Source: Artemia franciscana (taxonomy: Eukaryota; Arthropoda; Branchiopoda; Anostraca; Artemiidae). From it: DNA of 64,000 nucleotides. Shown one piece after another: positions 43,822 through 60,088 of the stretch. The stretch is taken from assembly GCF_032884065.1 (NCBI RefSeq), contig NC_088872.1, positions 32,522,917 through 32,586,916 of the forward strand. Reading direction: 5' to 3'. Below the pieces are notes generated by a model. That model saw only the letters and a list, made by a program, of their open reading frames with translations. It ran no database searches and was not told where the DNA came from. Within the stretch, counting starts at the first letter, position 1, and each line of letters starts with the position of its first letter. Both the position numbers and the translations under genes were made by a program.

Positions 43822-46127
43822 AAGGTCTTGTTAAAACAAAATCTAATACAGTGTTTTATCTTACTTAATGCTTTGAAATGGAAGGATACAGCCATGTTTA
43901 ATGTTTTTTGTCTTTCCAAGCCTTATTTTCGCTTGGACTAAAAGCAACATGTAATATTTAAGTAGCAATTTCCTTGAAGAAATGTTTGATGTTGCGTTGA
44001 GCCCACATAAAAAGCCACTGATGATGAGGACTAGATACCTAACCCCTTCGTGTCGCACTGTAGATGCTCTAAGATGTTTTTCAGAAATGACTGCTAGGAT
44101 CAACACACACTTGAATACAAAAAATTCCCCAAAATGCGAAATTTATGAAAAACGTCATGTCATTATTATATCTTCTGTTTTTAATTAATAGTCTTATGAT
44201 TGCCATTAATTTACTACAATAGCAGCAAAAGAAAACCTTTTTTTCTTGATTATTCCGATTCAAGAACGCATTGATACAGATTAAGCTATACAGGGATGTA
44301 AGCAAGGTGCCTAGTCGTGTTGCAAAAGAAAATGTTGGGTCTTGGTCGACCACATTGATCCTGATTCTTGGGTACACTCTGGCTCTATGTGTTAATGGCA
44401 CATGATTACTAATACTTGTGCCATGTTTAATTTTTTAATCAAAGATCACCCAAGTGATTTTTTTTCCTGTTCCCAAATTCGTATTTTATGCAAGTTGATC
44501 TTCTTCATTTAGAGATTCAAATATCAGCCCATGATTGGTAGAAGTGAGATTTTTAAAAACCTTGAAATTTGAATCCTGATGATAAATATCATTTTAGTTA
44601 ATGATAAACTTCATTAATATCATTTGGATTAGCATAGTTGAAATGTTCAATAACTATGCCGCTGGGGATGGCATGACCCCCCACGGCCCCTGGGGATAGG
44701 GCTGTAAGCAATTTGTCCATTGTTTACACATAGTATTTATTATTCAAAAATATACACGTAGATTTTTTGGGGGAAGGGAGAATTTTGCACGGAGAGGGGA
44801 ATTTTTTGGATTTGAAAAATTATCTGTAATTAATTAAAAAAACAAGTCTGTTCAATTTTAGCAATATTAAAACTTAAAACGTACAAAAATTATTGCGTAT
44901 ATAAGGGTTGAGCTGCCCCTGCCCCATACCTCGCTCTTTACGCTAAAGTGTAACTTGTCTCAATTCTTTAAGAACAACTTATGAAACACAAGGCCGTTGA
45001 ATTTTAATGAGAACTATTTTTAAAGAACTAAGACTTTATTGTAAATAGCGAGGGATGAGGAAGGGAAAATCTCCTTTCATACAGAATAGTTTCTATTCGT
45101 TTTAAGTTTTAACGTTGCTGCTTACTTTCAGTTGAAAAAACATTTTCTTTTTATTTAATTCATATAAAGATCACAACTTGGCTTGTTTTTTTTTTTACAA
45201 TGAATTAATTTTCAAACAAATCATTATTTCTCTATTTAAATTATACAAGAAATACAAATTACTAACTGATCCTTACTGTCAAGGACCATCCTACGAGGAC
45301 TTCGACTTTAAAAATTTCTTTTTTATGCTCCTGGAATATCAGGCAAGTGATATACACAAAAGACTCTTCACAAGATTTTATAAAAACCAAGAAAAGAAAT
45401 AAGAATTGAGTTCTGACTTAAGTCAAGAGATTTATTTTGGAAAATCAACAAAATTCAATAGCCAGAGTTGCATTGCTGAAAATTTAGGACTCTTGTTTTA
45501 ATTTTCCCTTCATTTTTCAAACAGCCCGTTATACAACATACAATTTCTTGTCGGAATTCCAACCTAAAAGTTGGAAATTTCTTCCAAGATAGTTACACCA
45601 TGTCTCTGTTATCTTGTGACCTACAATAACCAAGTTTTTCAATTACTTTGTACAATAACCAATTTAACGTTGCTTAAGGCTGCCTTAAATACTGAAATTT
45701 TGGAAAACCTTCGAAACAATAGGTGAGAATCTGTTGGGGCATAATATTGTTTGTGTATTTTTTGAGTTGAATAAAGAAAAAAGTTGAATCACAATCAAAC
45801 TAATCACATGCGTCTGCCACAGATGCATTAAATCTTATGCGAAGAAATCCAAATGGTGCCAGAGCTTTCAGTTCTCTGTTTATTCTATTACAGCTTCTCC
45901 TACCTAATGATAGCACAAATGCTAAAAGGCAATATGAAATTAAGACTTGGTCCTTATTTGCTTCCATTAGAAAAATTAGAAGTGAGGAATAGGTCTAATA
46001 TATAAATGACACCAAAGAAAAGACGAAAGAACGAATTATATTTCACGACATAGTCAATATACAAAAAGATAAGTTCACTGCCATTATTTAACAAGTAGTG
46101 CGCAGCTACAAACAAATACTTTTCTGT
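43822..46127. other. Intergenic region between convergent genes
   Basis: It contains fold-back family debris (44630-45140) and presumably the SDHA 3' UTR at its right. A candidate minus-strand AATAAA (TTTATT on plus) is at 45879-45884, about 245 nt beyond the SDHA stop. Short ORFs here lack support. Confidence 0.45.
44861..45131. repeat. Palindromic hairpin module (fold-back family), intergenic copy
   Basis: Left arm 44861-44946 (GCAATATTAAAACTTAAAAC to CTCTTTACGCTAAAG) pairs with right arm 45033-45131 (CTTTATTGTAAATAGCGAGG to ACGTTGCTGCTTACTTTCAG). The spacer has AAGGCCGTTGAATTT. It belongs to the same family as 8352-8603. Confidence 0.78.
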
Positions 46128-46214
46128 TTAGTACGAACGGATTGCAGGTGGAACTGACTTGCACTCTTCTTCGTCAAGGGTATGGTCGATAACAGGTCGA
46201 TATTTCAAGTCAAC
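46128..46214 (-). CDS. SDHA: SDHA, terminal coding exon
   Basis: The minus-strand acceptor TTCAATTCAG precedes 46214. The frame reads [20 protein letters not shown] and VPPAIRSY, then TAA (46130-46128), matching the highly conserved C-terminus of SDHA (YRPVID...VPPAIRSY). It joins in phase 0 to the upstream exon ending ...KTGK. SDHA is the flavoprotein subunit of mitochondrial complex II. It oxidises succinate to fumarate and passes electrons through FAD to the iron-sulphur subunit, linking the TCA cycle with the respiratory chain. Confidence 0.93.
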   Translation of the reverse strand, partial: VDLKYRPVIDHTLDEEECKSVPPAIRSY

Positions 46215-48797
46215 CTGAATTGAAAGCATATTCTCAGTGTTATTGTTACAATATAAATCACAGCACATTTATAAATAACCTGTAACCTTTGAATTCATGA
46301 GAGGGTAAAAAGAAGAAACATTGTTAGAGACGGTACTACATCTAAAGTTCAAAGGTCAGAAATTAAAAATTGGAAATTTTCAAGCAAGGTCCTTTTTTCA
46401 ACTGCAAAGACCTTGTTTCTTTTGAAGAGAAAAAAAAAACGACTCACTTGATTTTGTTTTGTTTTTTTTAGAAGGAGGGGGATTAACCTTTAAGTTGACC
46501 TTTTCGGATTTATGTCAAATTAATTGTACTTTCTCATTTTAAACACTTTCTTACGCGGAGTATTCAGTTCACCATAGGACTGAAGCCTTGGTAAACAGAA
46601 CACACATACAAACAAAGAGATAGTGCTCAACGTATGATAAGTTCTAAATTAAATGTCATGAAATAAGGCGACTACTAATGAAGGAAAAAAACTTATTCCA
46701 TTTTCGTTTTTCTGAAAAGATTTATTAGAGAACCCAGACGTTAACTCTCATCAGAAAAACAAAAGATATTAAGCCCAACATTAGGGTCTCAGACCCATTG
46801 CTATTTTCAAAGTCCTCGTCAAGTTCGTCTTTGTGGAAGGAAAAATGTTGTTGAAGCTACTTTTCCACCAGAATTCTAATGAAAAAGATATTCGCTTCAC
46901 TACAGTAGTTTTTGTATATGTTTTATTCGTCCTTTTTTTGTCGAAATTGAGAAATATTCTTAGACGTTTAGTTTTTCACAAATACGTGAAACAAAAATAA
47001 ATGGAAGACACAAGAGAAAATACCATTCACATACCCTTGCAATCCACTGTAGGTACATAGAAACAAATATCAGAATAGTCGTTAATAGGGCGGTGCTAAT
47101 TCAAAAGACGGCTAAAACAATATAAGTTTTACAGGGAAGAGAGAAAGTTGAAATATCTCTTTTGGATTTCCAACTATTATTAAGGAACAACTGTTTGTTC
47201 ACGGAGAGGTTTTTATACGGACGTTCAGATAAGAAATATCAATTTTGATTTAAAAAGCAAAAAGTTACAACAATTTACGCTATGACCCAAATAAGATAGA
47301 GTGAACATATTGAAGCAGTTGTTCAAGTGCATCCCAGTTAATAGTGCGGGTTATAAATATCGCTTTCGTAAAACGTATTAGAAAAAAATCCTTTGAACTA
47401 CCCTGGGTATTCTTCACTGGTAGCAAATCATATAACAATCTGACAACTACAGCGATATCTAATCCAGCTAAAGACAAACGGCTAATTCAAACTTTTTGGC
47501 TTTTCCCGCAAAGCTCCACTTTATAGAAGCTTGAGATAGACACTTGTTTGGCTTCATAAAAGTAGTATTTAGCGTGATAGGGAATACTTTCTTACCTTTA
47601 TGTATGCAAGATATTCAGTGACACAGAAAGGATAACACGTGGCTCTCGCCAAATATGTCTACGTCAGTTCAGTTGAAACTTTATTTTGGTTTAAAATGCA
47701 AAATGTTCTTACACAAACAATCGAACCCTCGACACACCAACTCATTCTGTCTTCTGTCATACCACGGAGAAGTACGTTCTTTGCTCAGAGGCAAATATCG
47801 GGATTTAAATTTCTTGAGCATGCTACAATTTGAAAATTTCCTTTTTATGATTTCAACAGTACTTACAATTTTTAGAACGAACTTTAACATAGTCATCAAA
47901 ATCATAAATTAAACCAATGATAAATTATTGTTTGATTGTAATCAAACAAGAAGTTTTTAATGTGCATATAAGCGTAATTTTATAGTTTTTTTCTAAATAA
48001 TTTAATGAAACAAGACCAGGATTTATCACTTTGTAGGGGTAGATGCGTATTTCCACAGTGACATTGTAAAATTCGCTCCGTTAGTACAATATTAAAAAAA
48101 ATGTTATGCTTTGATTTGTTTTTTCACTTTACAAATACCTTAAGATTTTCAGTTAAAACAGTGTAACCACATTTTTTATTTATTTTAAAATCAACCAGAC
48201 GACTCTTGACTAATCTTTACTAAAAATTATTATTATGCTTAAGTCCGAGAATTCTAAAAAGAATTCTTTACTACACAAAGTGTAGTAAAACATGCTCAAA
48301 AGATACGGAAATCTAGCAAAGTCTGGGTTTGTTCTAAAAAAAGAAACGCAGATCATCTCACTATCAGGGTCACCTTTAATTTTTCCCCCTCCCAAATCAG
48401 TTTAAATACATTTTAGTGAGACCTCTAAGAAAAACAAAACACTTGGTTTTTAAAAAAGTCAACCAATTTTATTCAAAATTCTGGGTGATTTAAAATTTTA
48501 ATATTTGCTTGCTAGAAATGAACTGTCCGATACAGAATGTTAAGCTCTTCAGAGCTAAAACCTTAACTTAAGAAAAAAAGAAGAAGCCCAAAACAGGTAG
48601 GAATTCATAAAACATAGAAAAACAACAATGTTACTATCTGGCTTTCAAAAAAAAACATCTACCTCTTCTAAATTCCAAGTATCAGGTCAAATAACTTTCC
48701 CTTGCTTGTTAGACTATCGGACAAGGAGTTTAGATTGTATTTTTGGGCATTACCCATTACATACAATTAAGGATATATTAAAAATATTTTTCTTTAC
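46215..48797 (-). other. SDHA last intron
   Basis: AT-rich intron bounded by GTAAAG donor and CAG acceptor. No element recognised. Confidence 0.5.
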
Positions 48798-48911
48798 CTT
48801 TCCAGTCTTTGCATCACACCAAGAAAGAGTATGTTTTCGCCAATGCTCGTCTACATGCTTAGGAGTTTGACTGGCTACTGGCTTTTTGTAATCGTACTCG
48901 TCAATTCTATC
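48798..48911 (-). CDS. SDHA: SDHA exon (C-terminal domain)
   Basis: On the minus strand, ACAG|GATAGAATTGACGAG to ACTGGAAAG|GTAAAG. It encodes 38 residues ([16 protein letters not shown]..., [20 protein letters not shown]), matching the RIDEYDY and EHWRKHTLS blocks of SDHA. Phase is 0 at both ends. The segment after DYKKP is shorter and more variable than in vertebrates, as is usual in invertebrate SDHA. Confidence 0.95.
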
Positions 48912-49375
48912 CTGTAAGGAAAGCATCCTCTGAGAATAGACAAATAAACTTGCAAACATTATTGAGCTTAGATAAAGGACTCAAAATAGCAAAGAAAGAA
49001 AAGAATAAATAAGTAAATCAAACGTACAATATAAAATATACCGGGTCTCGCCATCTAAATATGTCAGGTACTTCAGTGTGAAGTGAGGATAACCCCCCCC
49101 CCTCCCATATTCAGGACACTTTCTGTGCGCTCCGCAATCAGATCAATCTGAGTTCCACATATCTACTACATCAATTTACCCATCTCACAGATAACACCAC
49201 GAAGTGGCTTTTTCGCATTCCATATTTGGAACCCAGATGAGTGAGCCCATTGGAGTATTTCCTGTATAACTTAATTACTCCCCCTTTGAAGGGCATCTAA
49301 AAACATTTTTTTTAACCCCTTTTATGTTCCAGCTGAAGAAGCTCTTAGACAAGACATCTTTGGAAAGGATGCAAC

Positions 49376-49660
49376 CAAGAGAGAGAGAGAAAGAAAGGAA
49401 GAGAACGTAAAAGACAGAGAGAGAGAGAAAGAAAGAGAGGGTGCAAAAGACAGAGAGTAAGAGATAAGGACAGGGAGAGGAATAGAGAGGGAGAGAGATA
49501 GAGCGAGTTAAAGGGAGGGATAAAAAGCAAAAACAAAGAAAGGGAGAGGGAAGAAGAAAGAGAGAGACAAAGAAAAAAGGGAAAGAAAAAGGGTGAGGGG
49601 AAGCAAAGAGGAGAAAAAGAGAGGGAGAGAAGAGGAAGGAAAGGAAAGAGAGAGAAAGAG
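49376..49660. repeat. Polypurine (GA-rich) tract in SDHA intron
   Basis: About 285 bp almost wholly of A and G on the plus strand (GAGAGAGAAAGAAAGGAAG-like), with scattered C or T. Such tracts can form triplex DNA. Confidence 0.9.
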
Positions 49661-49859
49661 CGATTTTACATAAGCCTTCAGAGTTAGTTCTATTGAAACA
49701 AACTACAAATTTTACTCATTGGCAGATAAAACCGTTTCAACGAAAGAAATATTCTACTATTAGCTTCCTTTTGAAAAAAAAAAAATCTATATTCATAAAA
49801 CTCATAAAAAGATTGATACATAAATAAAGCGCAAAGTATTACTGTTATTTCTATTTTAC

Positions 49860-50002
49860 CTGAAAGTCATCACGAGCATGGGCTCCACGGGATTCTTTCC
49901 TTGCTTCTGCTGAATAAATTGTCTGTATGGCGTTCACCATCAGATTTTGAAGCTCCAGGGTTTCAACTAAATCTGTATTCCACACAAGACCCTTATCCTC
50001 AA
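49860..50002 (-). CDS. SDHA: SDHA exon (helical C-terminal domain)
   Basis: The acceptor TATTTTAG precedes 50002. The split Val codon (G|TT) is followed by [40 protein letters not shown] and HARDDFQ|GTAAAA. This is among the most conserved parts of the family ([15 protein letters not shown] and [10 protein letters not shown]). The RESRGAH segment lies near the active-site arginine helices in known structures. Length is 143 nt with phases 1 and 0. Confidence 0.96.
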
Positions 50003-52179
50003 CTAAAATAATAATAAAAAAATGGAAAAATTACGTGGTAATTATGGTGATGAAAAGACCTTATATTGAACCATCAAACTCTACCAATATTTGAAGTTAG
50101 GGAACAAATTAGACATTATTGAAAAAACTTACGAACCATGTGATTCGGTAATGATTCATCATTCATATTAAGAAACTGGTCCAGCTCGTTCCTTTATCAA
50201 AGCTTTTTTTTATCGTTCCCTCTGCTTATCAAAATTGTATTTTCAACGTTTCTTTAGGAAACTCGGCTCATTTCAACACTATAGGACTGATATCGTGAAA
50301 TTAAGGGGCAAACATTAACCATACTGAAAAGTGAAAAAACTGAGAACAATAACTGTTTCTTTGCTTAGAAATAGAATAAAACTAACCTGAATGGCCATTC
50401 ATACGTAAATAAGTGTGCGTTACCAAGGAAATGTACTTTATAAAAGAGAGAACAAGCAATTGGGAGAATCCTTCCAAAGAAGTTTAAGGGTCAACCTCAG
50501 AGGATTTTCAGAAAAAAGTACTCATTCCAAACATAAAGTTTAGACACTGAGCACCTTTGTGATAGTGATATACAACAAGGGAGATGCAATTATTTTACCT
50601 TCAATTTAGTGAAAATAAACACAAATGAATTATAACCATTTGTGTCAACTTATTCTAAACAGTAGACTTTCTTTTTATTCAATTTGCTTCATTAAATCGA
50701 TGTATATTCACTTGGTCCGTAAGAAACACAAGAGTGCCATTTAGGACCCCGCTTAGAGAGTATCATACGGGTGTTTGACCCTATCGAGTGAGCTAGTACT
50801 GCTGTAGTTGACCCCAGTTAGCAGTTTGGGGTATCAAGACCCTGGACACAAAGGAAAAGACCCCAGAACTAATGTGAGATATATGTTATCTACCTTCGAC
50901 CACAGTCCCTTTAAGGAGTTACTACCATTCTTGCTAAGGATAAGCACGGGATCATTTGATTGCTTACTCATTTTACAAATATAATGTCAGCTTTTGAAGA
51001 TGTAAGGCATTTTTCAACTAATCATCCAACAAAGTGATCTTTTAACTTATCTGTTAATAAATACGAAAAAACATTGGGCCCAGCCAACGGCTTATAAACA
51101 AATTTTGGCCCAAACCCCAAAAGGCCCAATTATACCTCTTTGAGGTAGGAGATTACAGTGTGCATAGTCTCAGATCAGAGTTTGACCAATTCCTTCATTT
51201 ATTGCAATTAATTGGGCCAACTATCTTAGCCATCACTTGATTTCTTCAGTTAGAAAACTGAGCAATGGCTGTACAAAAGCCATTACCTTAGTATATGGGT
51301 CTTTACTTCAAAAGATGAAATGGTAAAAACATTCAAGGATTCTGAGATAACGACGCTCTCTAAGAATTCCCTATGGTATTTCAACAAAGGCCAATGAATC
51401 CTGCTAATAAATTTTCTTTATATTTCCCGTGGAGAAGCACGTACATTACAACTAGTTACTTGGCCGTTTTTTGCTTCTTACTCTCAAGTACACATTTTAT
51501 TTTGTCTTTTTACTTTCGAATAGCCTCCGACGACTAGGAGCCTTTTGCTTTGCTCTCATTGCCTTCTCAATGAAGGTTAGACCGGGTTTTCTCTCTGCAA
51601 AACATTTTGCTCTCAAAGGAAGTCACTGAATTAGGTCAACCAGGGCCAGCTGGGATTGCTCTATATCCTTATCAGTATGTTCGGCGAGGAAGGCCCTCTA
51701 TGTTTGGAAGTAAAGGCAATTCGTCATCCCTTCTAATCTCCTCTTTGAGATAACAAAAGTGTCCTTGTTCAATTAGTGAAGGCAGGATATAAACACAGGA
51801 AGGCAGGATATAAACACCCAGCCCATCCTTATCTGTCGGTATATTGCCTAGTGCAATGGTGAACGTTAAAGTCAACATAAAAGACAACCGCAGACTGATA
51901 TATTTTTTAAGTTATACTTGGGAGATACTTCAAGGTTGCCGGTTACAGTGGCAAACACGAATCGTTATCAAAAAGTTTCCAGGAGTAAAATAACGAATTA
52001 AACTTCGTAATAACACAAAAGTCATATATAATTCTTATTTATTAATATGAATGATTTTTGAAAGAAGATAAGTACCTAACGATTTTAGGAAAACCCTAAT
52101 GGAACCCCCGTATAAGAAAGGCGATAAGAGTGAGCGTTGTTATTATAATGGCATTAGCCTGGTTGGACTTTGGCTAAAG
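50003..52179 (-). other. SDHA intron, left part
   Basis: Mostly unremarkable AT-rich sequence. A direct duplication of AGGCAGGATATAAACAC lies near 51782-51820. I see no supported gene. Confidence 0.45.
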
Positions 52180-52535
52180 AAGCACAGAAATGGTAAGGAG
52201 AGCACACAGATTTGGGTGGGGAAGCAAAACCTTTATGGATTTAGACTATGCTGATGATTTAAGCATCCTAGATGAAAGTATGAGCAAACTGAATGAACTT
52301 TTAAATGTTTTGCTGAGATCAGGGTGCTAGAATAGGTTTAAAAATTAACAGAAAGCAGGTCGTCCTCGGTTTGGGTGGGAAGATGTCGTAAGCGAATATT
52401 AAAGGGAAATGGGAACTTCCTGGGAGGATGTAAAGAGGGAGACATTGGATAGCTTGGGATGGAGGAGGAGCTTGCGTAGCTCTGTTGGCCTCAATCGACT
52501 TGGTGCTTCGATGAGTTGTTAGTAGTAGTAGTAAT
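52180..52535 (+). pseudogene. LINE reverse-transcriptase relic with (GTA)n tail
   Basis: On the plus strand the frame reads FMDLDYADDLSILDESMSKL and NELLNVLLRSG, the YADD catalytic block of a LINE RT, with stops after. Then comes sequence matching the minus-strand relic at 60089-60500 (AAATGGGAACTTCCTGGGAG, CTCTGTTGGCCTCAATCGAC). It ends in TTGTTAGTAGTAGTAGTAAT. It is internally deleted and broken. It lies in an SDHA intron, antisense. Confidence 0.72.
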
Positions 52536-52995
52536 TCAAGATAAAGCAATTTTGAAAACGAAAGTTGCACTCTAAATGCGAGCTTTGCAAATGAAGAAAG
52601 GACAAATCGCCGATGTCAGGCCTATCGGGCGTACACGATGCAATGGTAGTCACATTTATGAGATACTTGCCGAAAGCCGTTTGCTTTCAGCAAAGAAAGA
52701 CATTAGCCGCTCTCAAAGAGAGCATCAGCAGGGCAATGTATGTTAAATCACACTTTTAATCAAAAATCACAAGTTCCGGTAACCCTAATAAGATAGTAGT
52801 AGAGTTTAAGATCAACCAATAAAGTGCAAAATATTCGGTTTGAAGGAGTTAGGGTCTTAATCTCTTTTTTTTTAAATGAAAAAAGAAAAAAAAAAGGTTA
52901 AATGACTTATAACTTACTGCAGCCACATAAAAGTGGGCCACATCTAGCACGCGAGCTGTGCCTTGTGGAGGTTTATGCTAAAATAGCGGATTTAC

Positions 52996-53188
52996 CTTTA
53001 ACATCGTTCAAGCCATCCCACATGGCTGACATTTTTCTGCAGCCTTCTTCTAATGATTTGCCTGTCCTGAAGACAGCAGCATGATTTTGCATTGTTTTTT
53101 GCATTTGTAGCCTCAAATCAGAAGTTCTTGTGGATCCTTTGGAACTCAGCAATTTATCAATATTGGCAATTGATTCCTCACCGGCATT
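52996..53188 (-). CDS. SDHA: SDHA exon
   Basis: The acceptor CTTTTTAG precedes 53188. It reads [40 protein letters not shown] and [20 protein letters not shown], then NDVK, and ends AAAG|GTAAAT (phase 1). The NAGEES, [16 protein letters not shown] and EGC blocks are diagnostic of SDHA. Length is 193 nt. Confidence 0.96.
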
Positions 53189-55859
53189 CTAAAAAGAATC
53201 ATCACATGTAAAATTTGACAAAGAAATTAAAACGTTGACAATTGGATCCAATTTAAACTAGAAACTAAATAGTATACTAATCAGATTAAACACTAAATCC
53301 TAAGAAGAAAAGGATATGCATATTTCCTGAATTTGCTCCAAGCAAAAAGTAGAGGATTTTTAGCCAAAGAAGTTTTTGGTGGAATTTCCATTAAAATGCT
53401 TAAAGAAAAACTCAAATCTTATAATTCTGGCAAGGGGGCCTGTCACCTCTTTCCCCTCCTCTCCAGGAGGTTTAATCAAAGATTCCATCCAAATACTAAA
53501 ACACATGGTTATTCATTATCAAAAAATCTTCACCTCCCTCCAACAAACCCTATCACTTGGCAAAATTCTGCAATAATGCTGACCGTTTAGCCCCTTTTCC
53601 ATCAGGATAATTCTGTAATAATTGTATCACAATGGAAAAAAAGAATCCAAAGAGCGAGCCAAAAATTCGTGGACTAAAGCAGTTTTTGATACTCTAAAAT
53701 TAAAAAACAGAAACATAGTGAGAAAAAATCATTCATAAATCTCATTATAAAGAAACCAAATTTCTGATCTCGTTTCTTTTTTTCCATTTCCGTCATTCTC
53801 TTAGACAGATTATAAAATAGAAAAAAAGAAAAGAAGGAAAAAATTCGCTTCTATAATATAACTTGGTCACATAAACTTACCCACAAGTAATTTTGCACAA
53901 TCAATACTCGGCTTAGCTATTTTTAACAACAGCTAGCACATTCCTAGTTGGAATCTTTCAAAAGTACTCAAATGTCAAATGTCAGATGTCTTTAAAAGTT
54001 GTGCTTACTAATCACTGGCAACGTACATTTGCACTGAACTTAAAAATTTTATCACAAGCTATATTGTCTATAAGGGCACTCTTTTTCTGAGGCCCTTATT
54101 TTATTTAAAAATGAAAGCAATCTTTTAATACAAATTTTGGACTATAATAACTTTCAAATATCTAAAATCGTTATTATGTACTCAGAATTTAATTAATTTA
54201 ATACGCATTTCGAGACCTATCCCTAAATCAAAAACACAAAACGCCATATAAACATGGATATTTCTTGAGAATTAAAGCTCGTACTTAGGTCATGTCGACT
54301 CTTAATACATTAGGTGTGCATATTATTTCATTCCAAAAACGAGAAGCCACTTGATCCAGAAATTCCAAACAACCGATGTATAACTTTAACTTCTATAGGT
54401 AGCATGTATCTGAGCAAATGTCTGGTAGAATAAAAGAAAAAAAAGGCAAAAATCCATTTGAAGCCTACAAAAGGGGAGGAGGGAAGACACCCTCCTTCCC
54501 CGGTTTTCCACGAAGAACATTTGAAAAATTATCCCATGAAAATTGTTTTCCCTGAAACATCTCTCTGATCCCAACAACCCCCCTTCGTAGACGCTAACCT
54601 CGAAAATAGACCAGTAAATTAAGTTACTTAAACATTTAGTGAGGCTGCAAGGCATACAATAGGAGACTGTAAGGTCCGTCAAATGGAATGATAGCACTGA
54701 ACGAGTAAAACTTTTGATAAAGGCAGTGATCTAAAAAAAAAATCGTTACATCAAAACTAAAATATGGCCGAATATTTCGGCTTTATATCCGGTGACCCTT
54801 ATCAACATGAAGAAAAAAGAGAAAATACTAAATAAAAATAGATTAAAAAAACTGACACAAACTAGAGAAAACACAAAAAGTCAGAAAAACACACAAACGC
54901 TATTGTAAAAAAAAGTATATAAGACAACTAAAGTAACTGTTTTTCAAAAGTAATCCAACCATGACAAGCACACATTGACACAAAACAAGAAAACTGCTGC
55001 ATTATGATGCGTGTTCATGGTTAGCTACTGATATGAGGTTCCAACAAAAAGCAACAACCTTTTTATTTGAAAACGTTACACATAAACTAGGTTAAATTAA
55101 TCGGAATTAGATTGTTTTTTTTTCCTTTTCTAATCAAGCGGGATTGCGTTGAAATTCCTAATCAGTATTAATATACCCAAGGTTCATTCATTTTGAACTT
55201 TATTTAGCAAATTCGATCGTTTTTGGGGTTGAGTCTTCAAAATCTCCTTGTCTTCTTCATTATTAAAAATGAATGAGGCTCACCTACACTTAGTTAGAAT
55301 TTAAAAGCTGTTTTTATGATATAGTGAAATTATTAATTCCTTTTATTATTATAATGAAAACTTCGCAGCAGTGATAAACTAAATTTTCTATTTAAAGGTA
55401 GCCTAGACAAGACAACACGTATCTTCATTTTAAATCTAATCACCCCTTGTATCACAGCAGAATTAAATTTTATCAAAGATACGTTTTGGAAATGGTTGCC
55501 CCATCCTGTTTATTATAATAATTAGCCGTAGCCTAAAAAGATATTCTCTTAAAATCAAAGATCTCTTGCCATGTGAAGTCACTGATAAATCTTTAAATGC
55601 TATCGACTTACTATACATACTAAAAATTACTACCAAATTAAAAAAAAAGTTTGTAAACAAAATATGTATGTAGACATTACTAGTAATTTTAAAATCATGA
55701 ATTTCCTAAATTCTAGTAAAAAAAAAAGGCCCCAAGTCATTCGTCAAAGAAGGGTGTGTCAAATACCTTGCGACTAAGGTAATTTTTATATGGGTAGAAA
55801 CCACCAAAATTTAGAAAAACGCATGCGACAACATAAGGATGATATAACCAGGGGCTTTA
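53189..55859 (-). other. SDHA intron, no gene found
   Basis: AT-rich. Near 54771-54800 GGCCGAATATTTCGGCTTTA with GGTGACCCTTATCAACATGA resembles the terminal sequence of retroelements such as Penelope-like elements (see 55860-56400). Short ORFs are unsupported. Confidence 0.4.
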
Positions 55860-56400
55860 AATTCTAGTAATGTGCCTAATTCTTTTGATTCTGCTCTAAG
55901 AAGCCATATTTTTGAAAAAAACAATTCCATGCAATAATTAATGAAAACACCTCCCTCATTAGTAGCGATTTAGTTATAAAACAAGTTGTTCTAGAGGCAC
56001 TAGAAATTAAACTTAAGTTCAATAATAATATTTCTTTAAATAGGGATTTGGGGGAGTATTCAATCAACGTGTTATATGCAAATATAATTAAAAATGATTT
56101 TACAAATTACTTAACAAAACCGGTATCTAATGCCAATAAACCTGTATCAAAAAGACCTTTTAGGTTAGCTGCCAAAAAGCAAGAATAGCATTAAAAAGGT
56201 GCTTTTTACTTGTTTTCACCTGAATAAATTGCCTTGTTTTGTGACGTTTTTCTTCAGTCCTGGTTGAACTTCAATTGAAGTGACGTTTCAATTTTTGTTT
56301 GAATGATCACCCATTTTATTGGGCCTTAATTTATTTTTAATGTACTTTGCCGAGGACGGCCCTTGGAAATAGAGCCGAAATATTTATTTAGGAATGAAAA
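55860..56400 (+). mobile_element. Probable Penelope-like or LINE 3' remnant
   Basis: On the plus strand one frame at 55979-56108 reads KQVVLEALEIKLKFNNNISL and NRDLGEYSINVLYANIIKN. This resembles the end of retroelement proteins with a GIY-YIG domain ('REALEI...NRDxG...'). Downstream, GCCGAGGACGGCCCTTGGAA and GAGCCGAAATATTT (about 56350-56385) look like the 3' repeat of such elements, and a reverse counterpart occurs near 54771. It is fragmentary. The family assignment is tentative. Confidence 0.4.
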
Positions 56401-56555
56401 ATATCACTGTTATATTAATTCCTCATTGTCTTACCTGTTGTTGTTTGCCTATAAGATGACTCTTGCAGTCTCACAGGAGACTATCACATATACTAACAGT
56501 TAATTAGTTATTATCAGAATTATAAAATATAGGGAAAAAAAGATTAAAGACTCAC

Positions 56556-56753
56556 GGCTTTCAATTCACCAATTTTCTCGCCTGGCTTATTTTCCTCTGC
56601 AATCGTCTTTGCGCAGGCTCTACCAAAAACAACAAGATCAAGAAGAGAGTTAGCACCGAGCCTGTTGGCGCCGTGGACAGAGGCACAAGCAGCTTCCCCA
56701 GCTGCATACAGACCAGGAATAATTACATCTTCACCGTTTTCATGAGTGATTAC
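56556..56753 (-). CDS. SDHA: SDHA exon (FAD-binding C-terminal part)
   Basis: The acceptor ATTTCAG precedes 56753. It reads [40 protein letters not shown] and [20 protein letters not shown], then IGELKA, and ends GCC|GTGAGT. The PGLYAAGE and [19 protein letters not shown] blocks are the signature FAD-binding and active-site region (the Arg in ANRLGANS contacts substrate in known structures). It has 198 nt and phase 0 at both ends. Confidence 0.97.

Positions 56754-60088
<3,335 letters not shown>

Noticed and set aside
45800..45960. Short minus-strand coding-like segment (SCNRINRELKALAPFGF)
   Set aside because: It is too short, has no splice signals that fit SDHA, and lies beyond the SDHA stop. 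It is probably 3' UTR or intergenic sequence.
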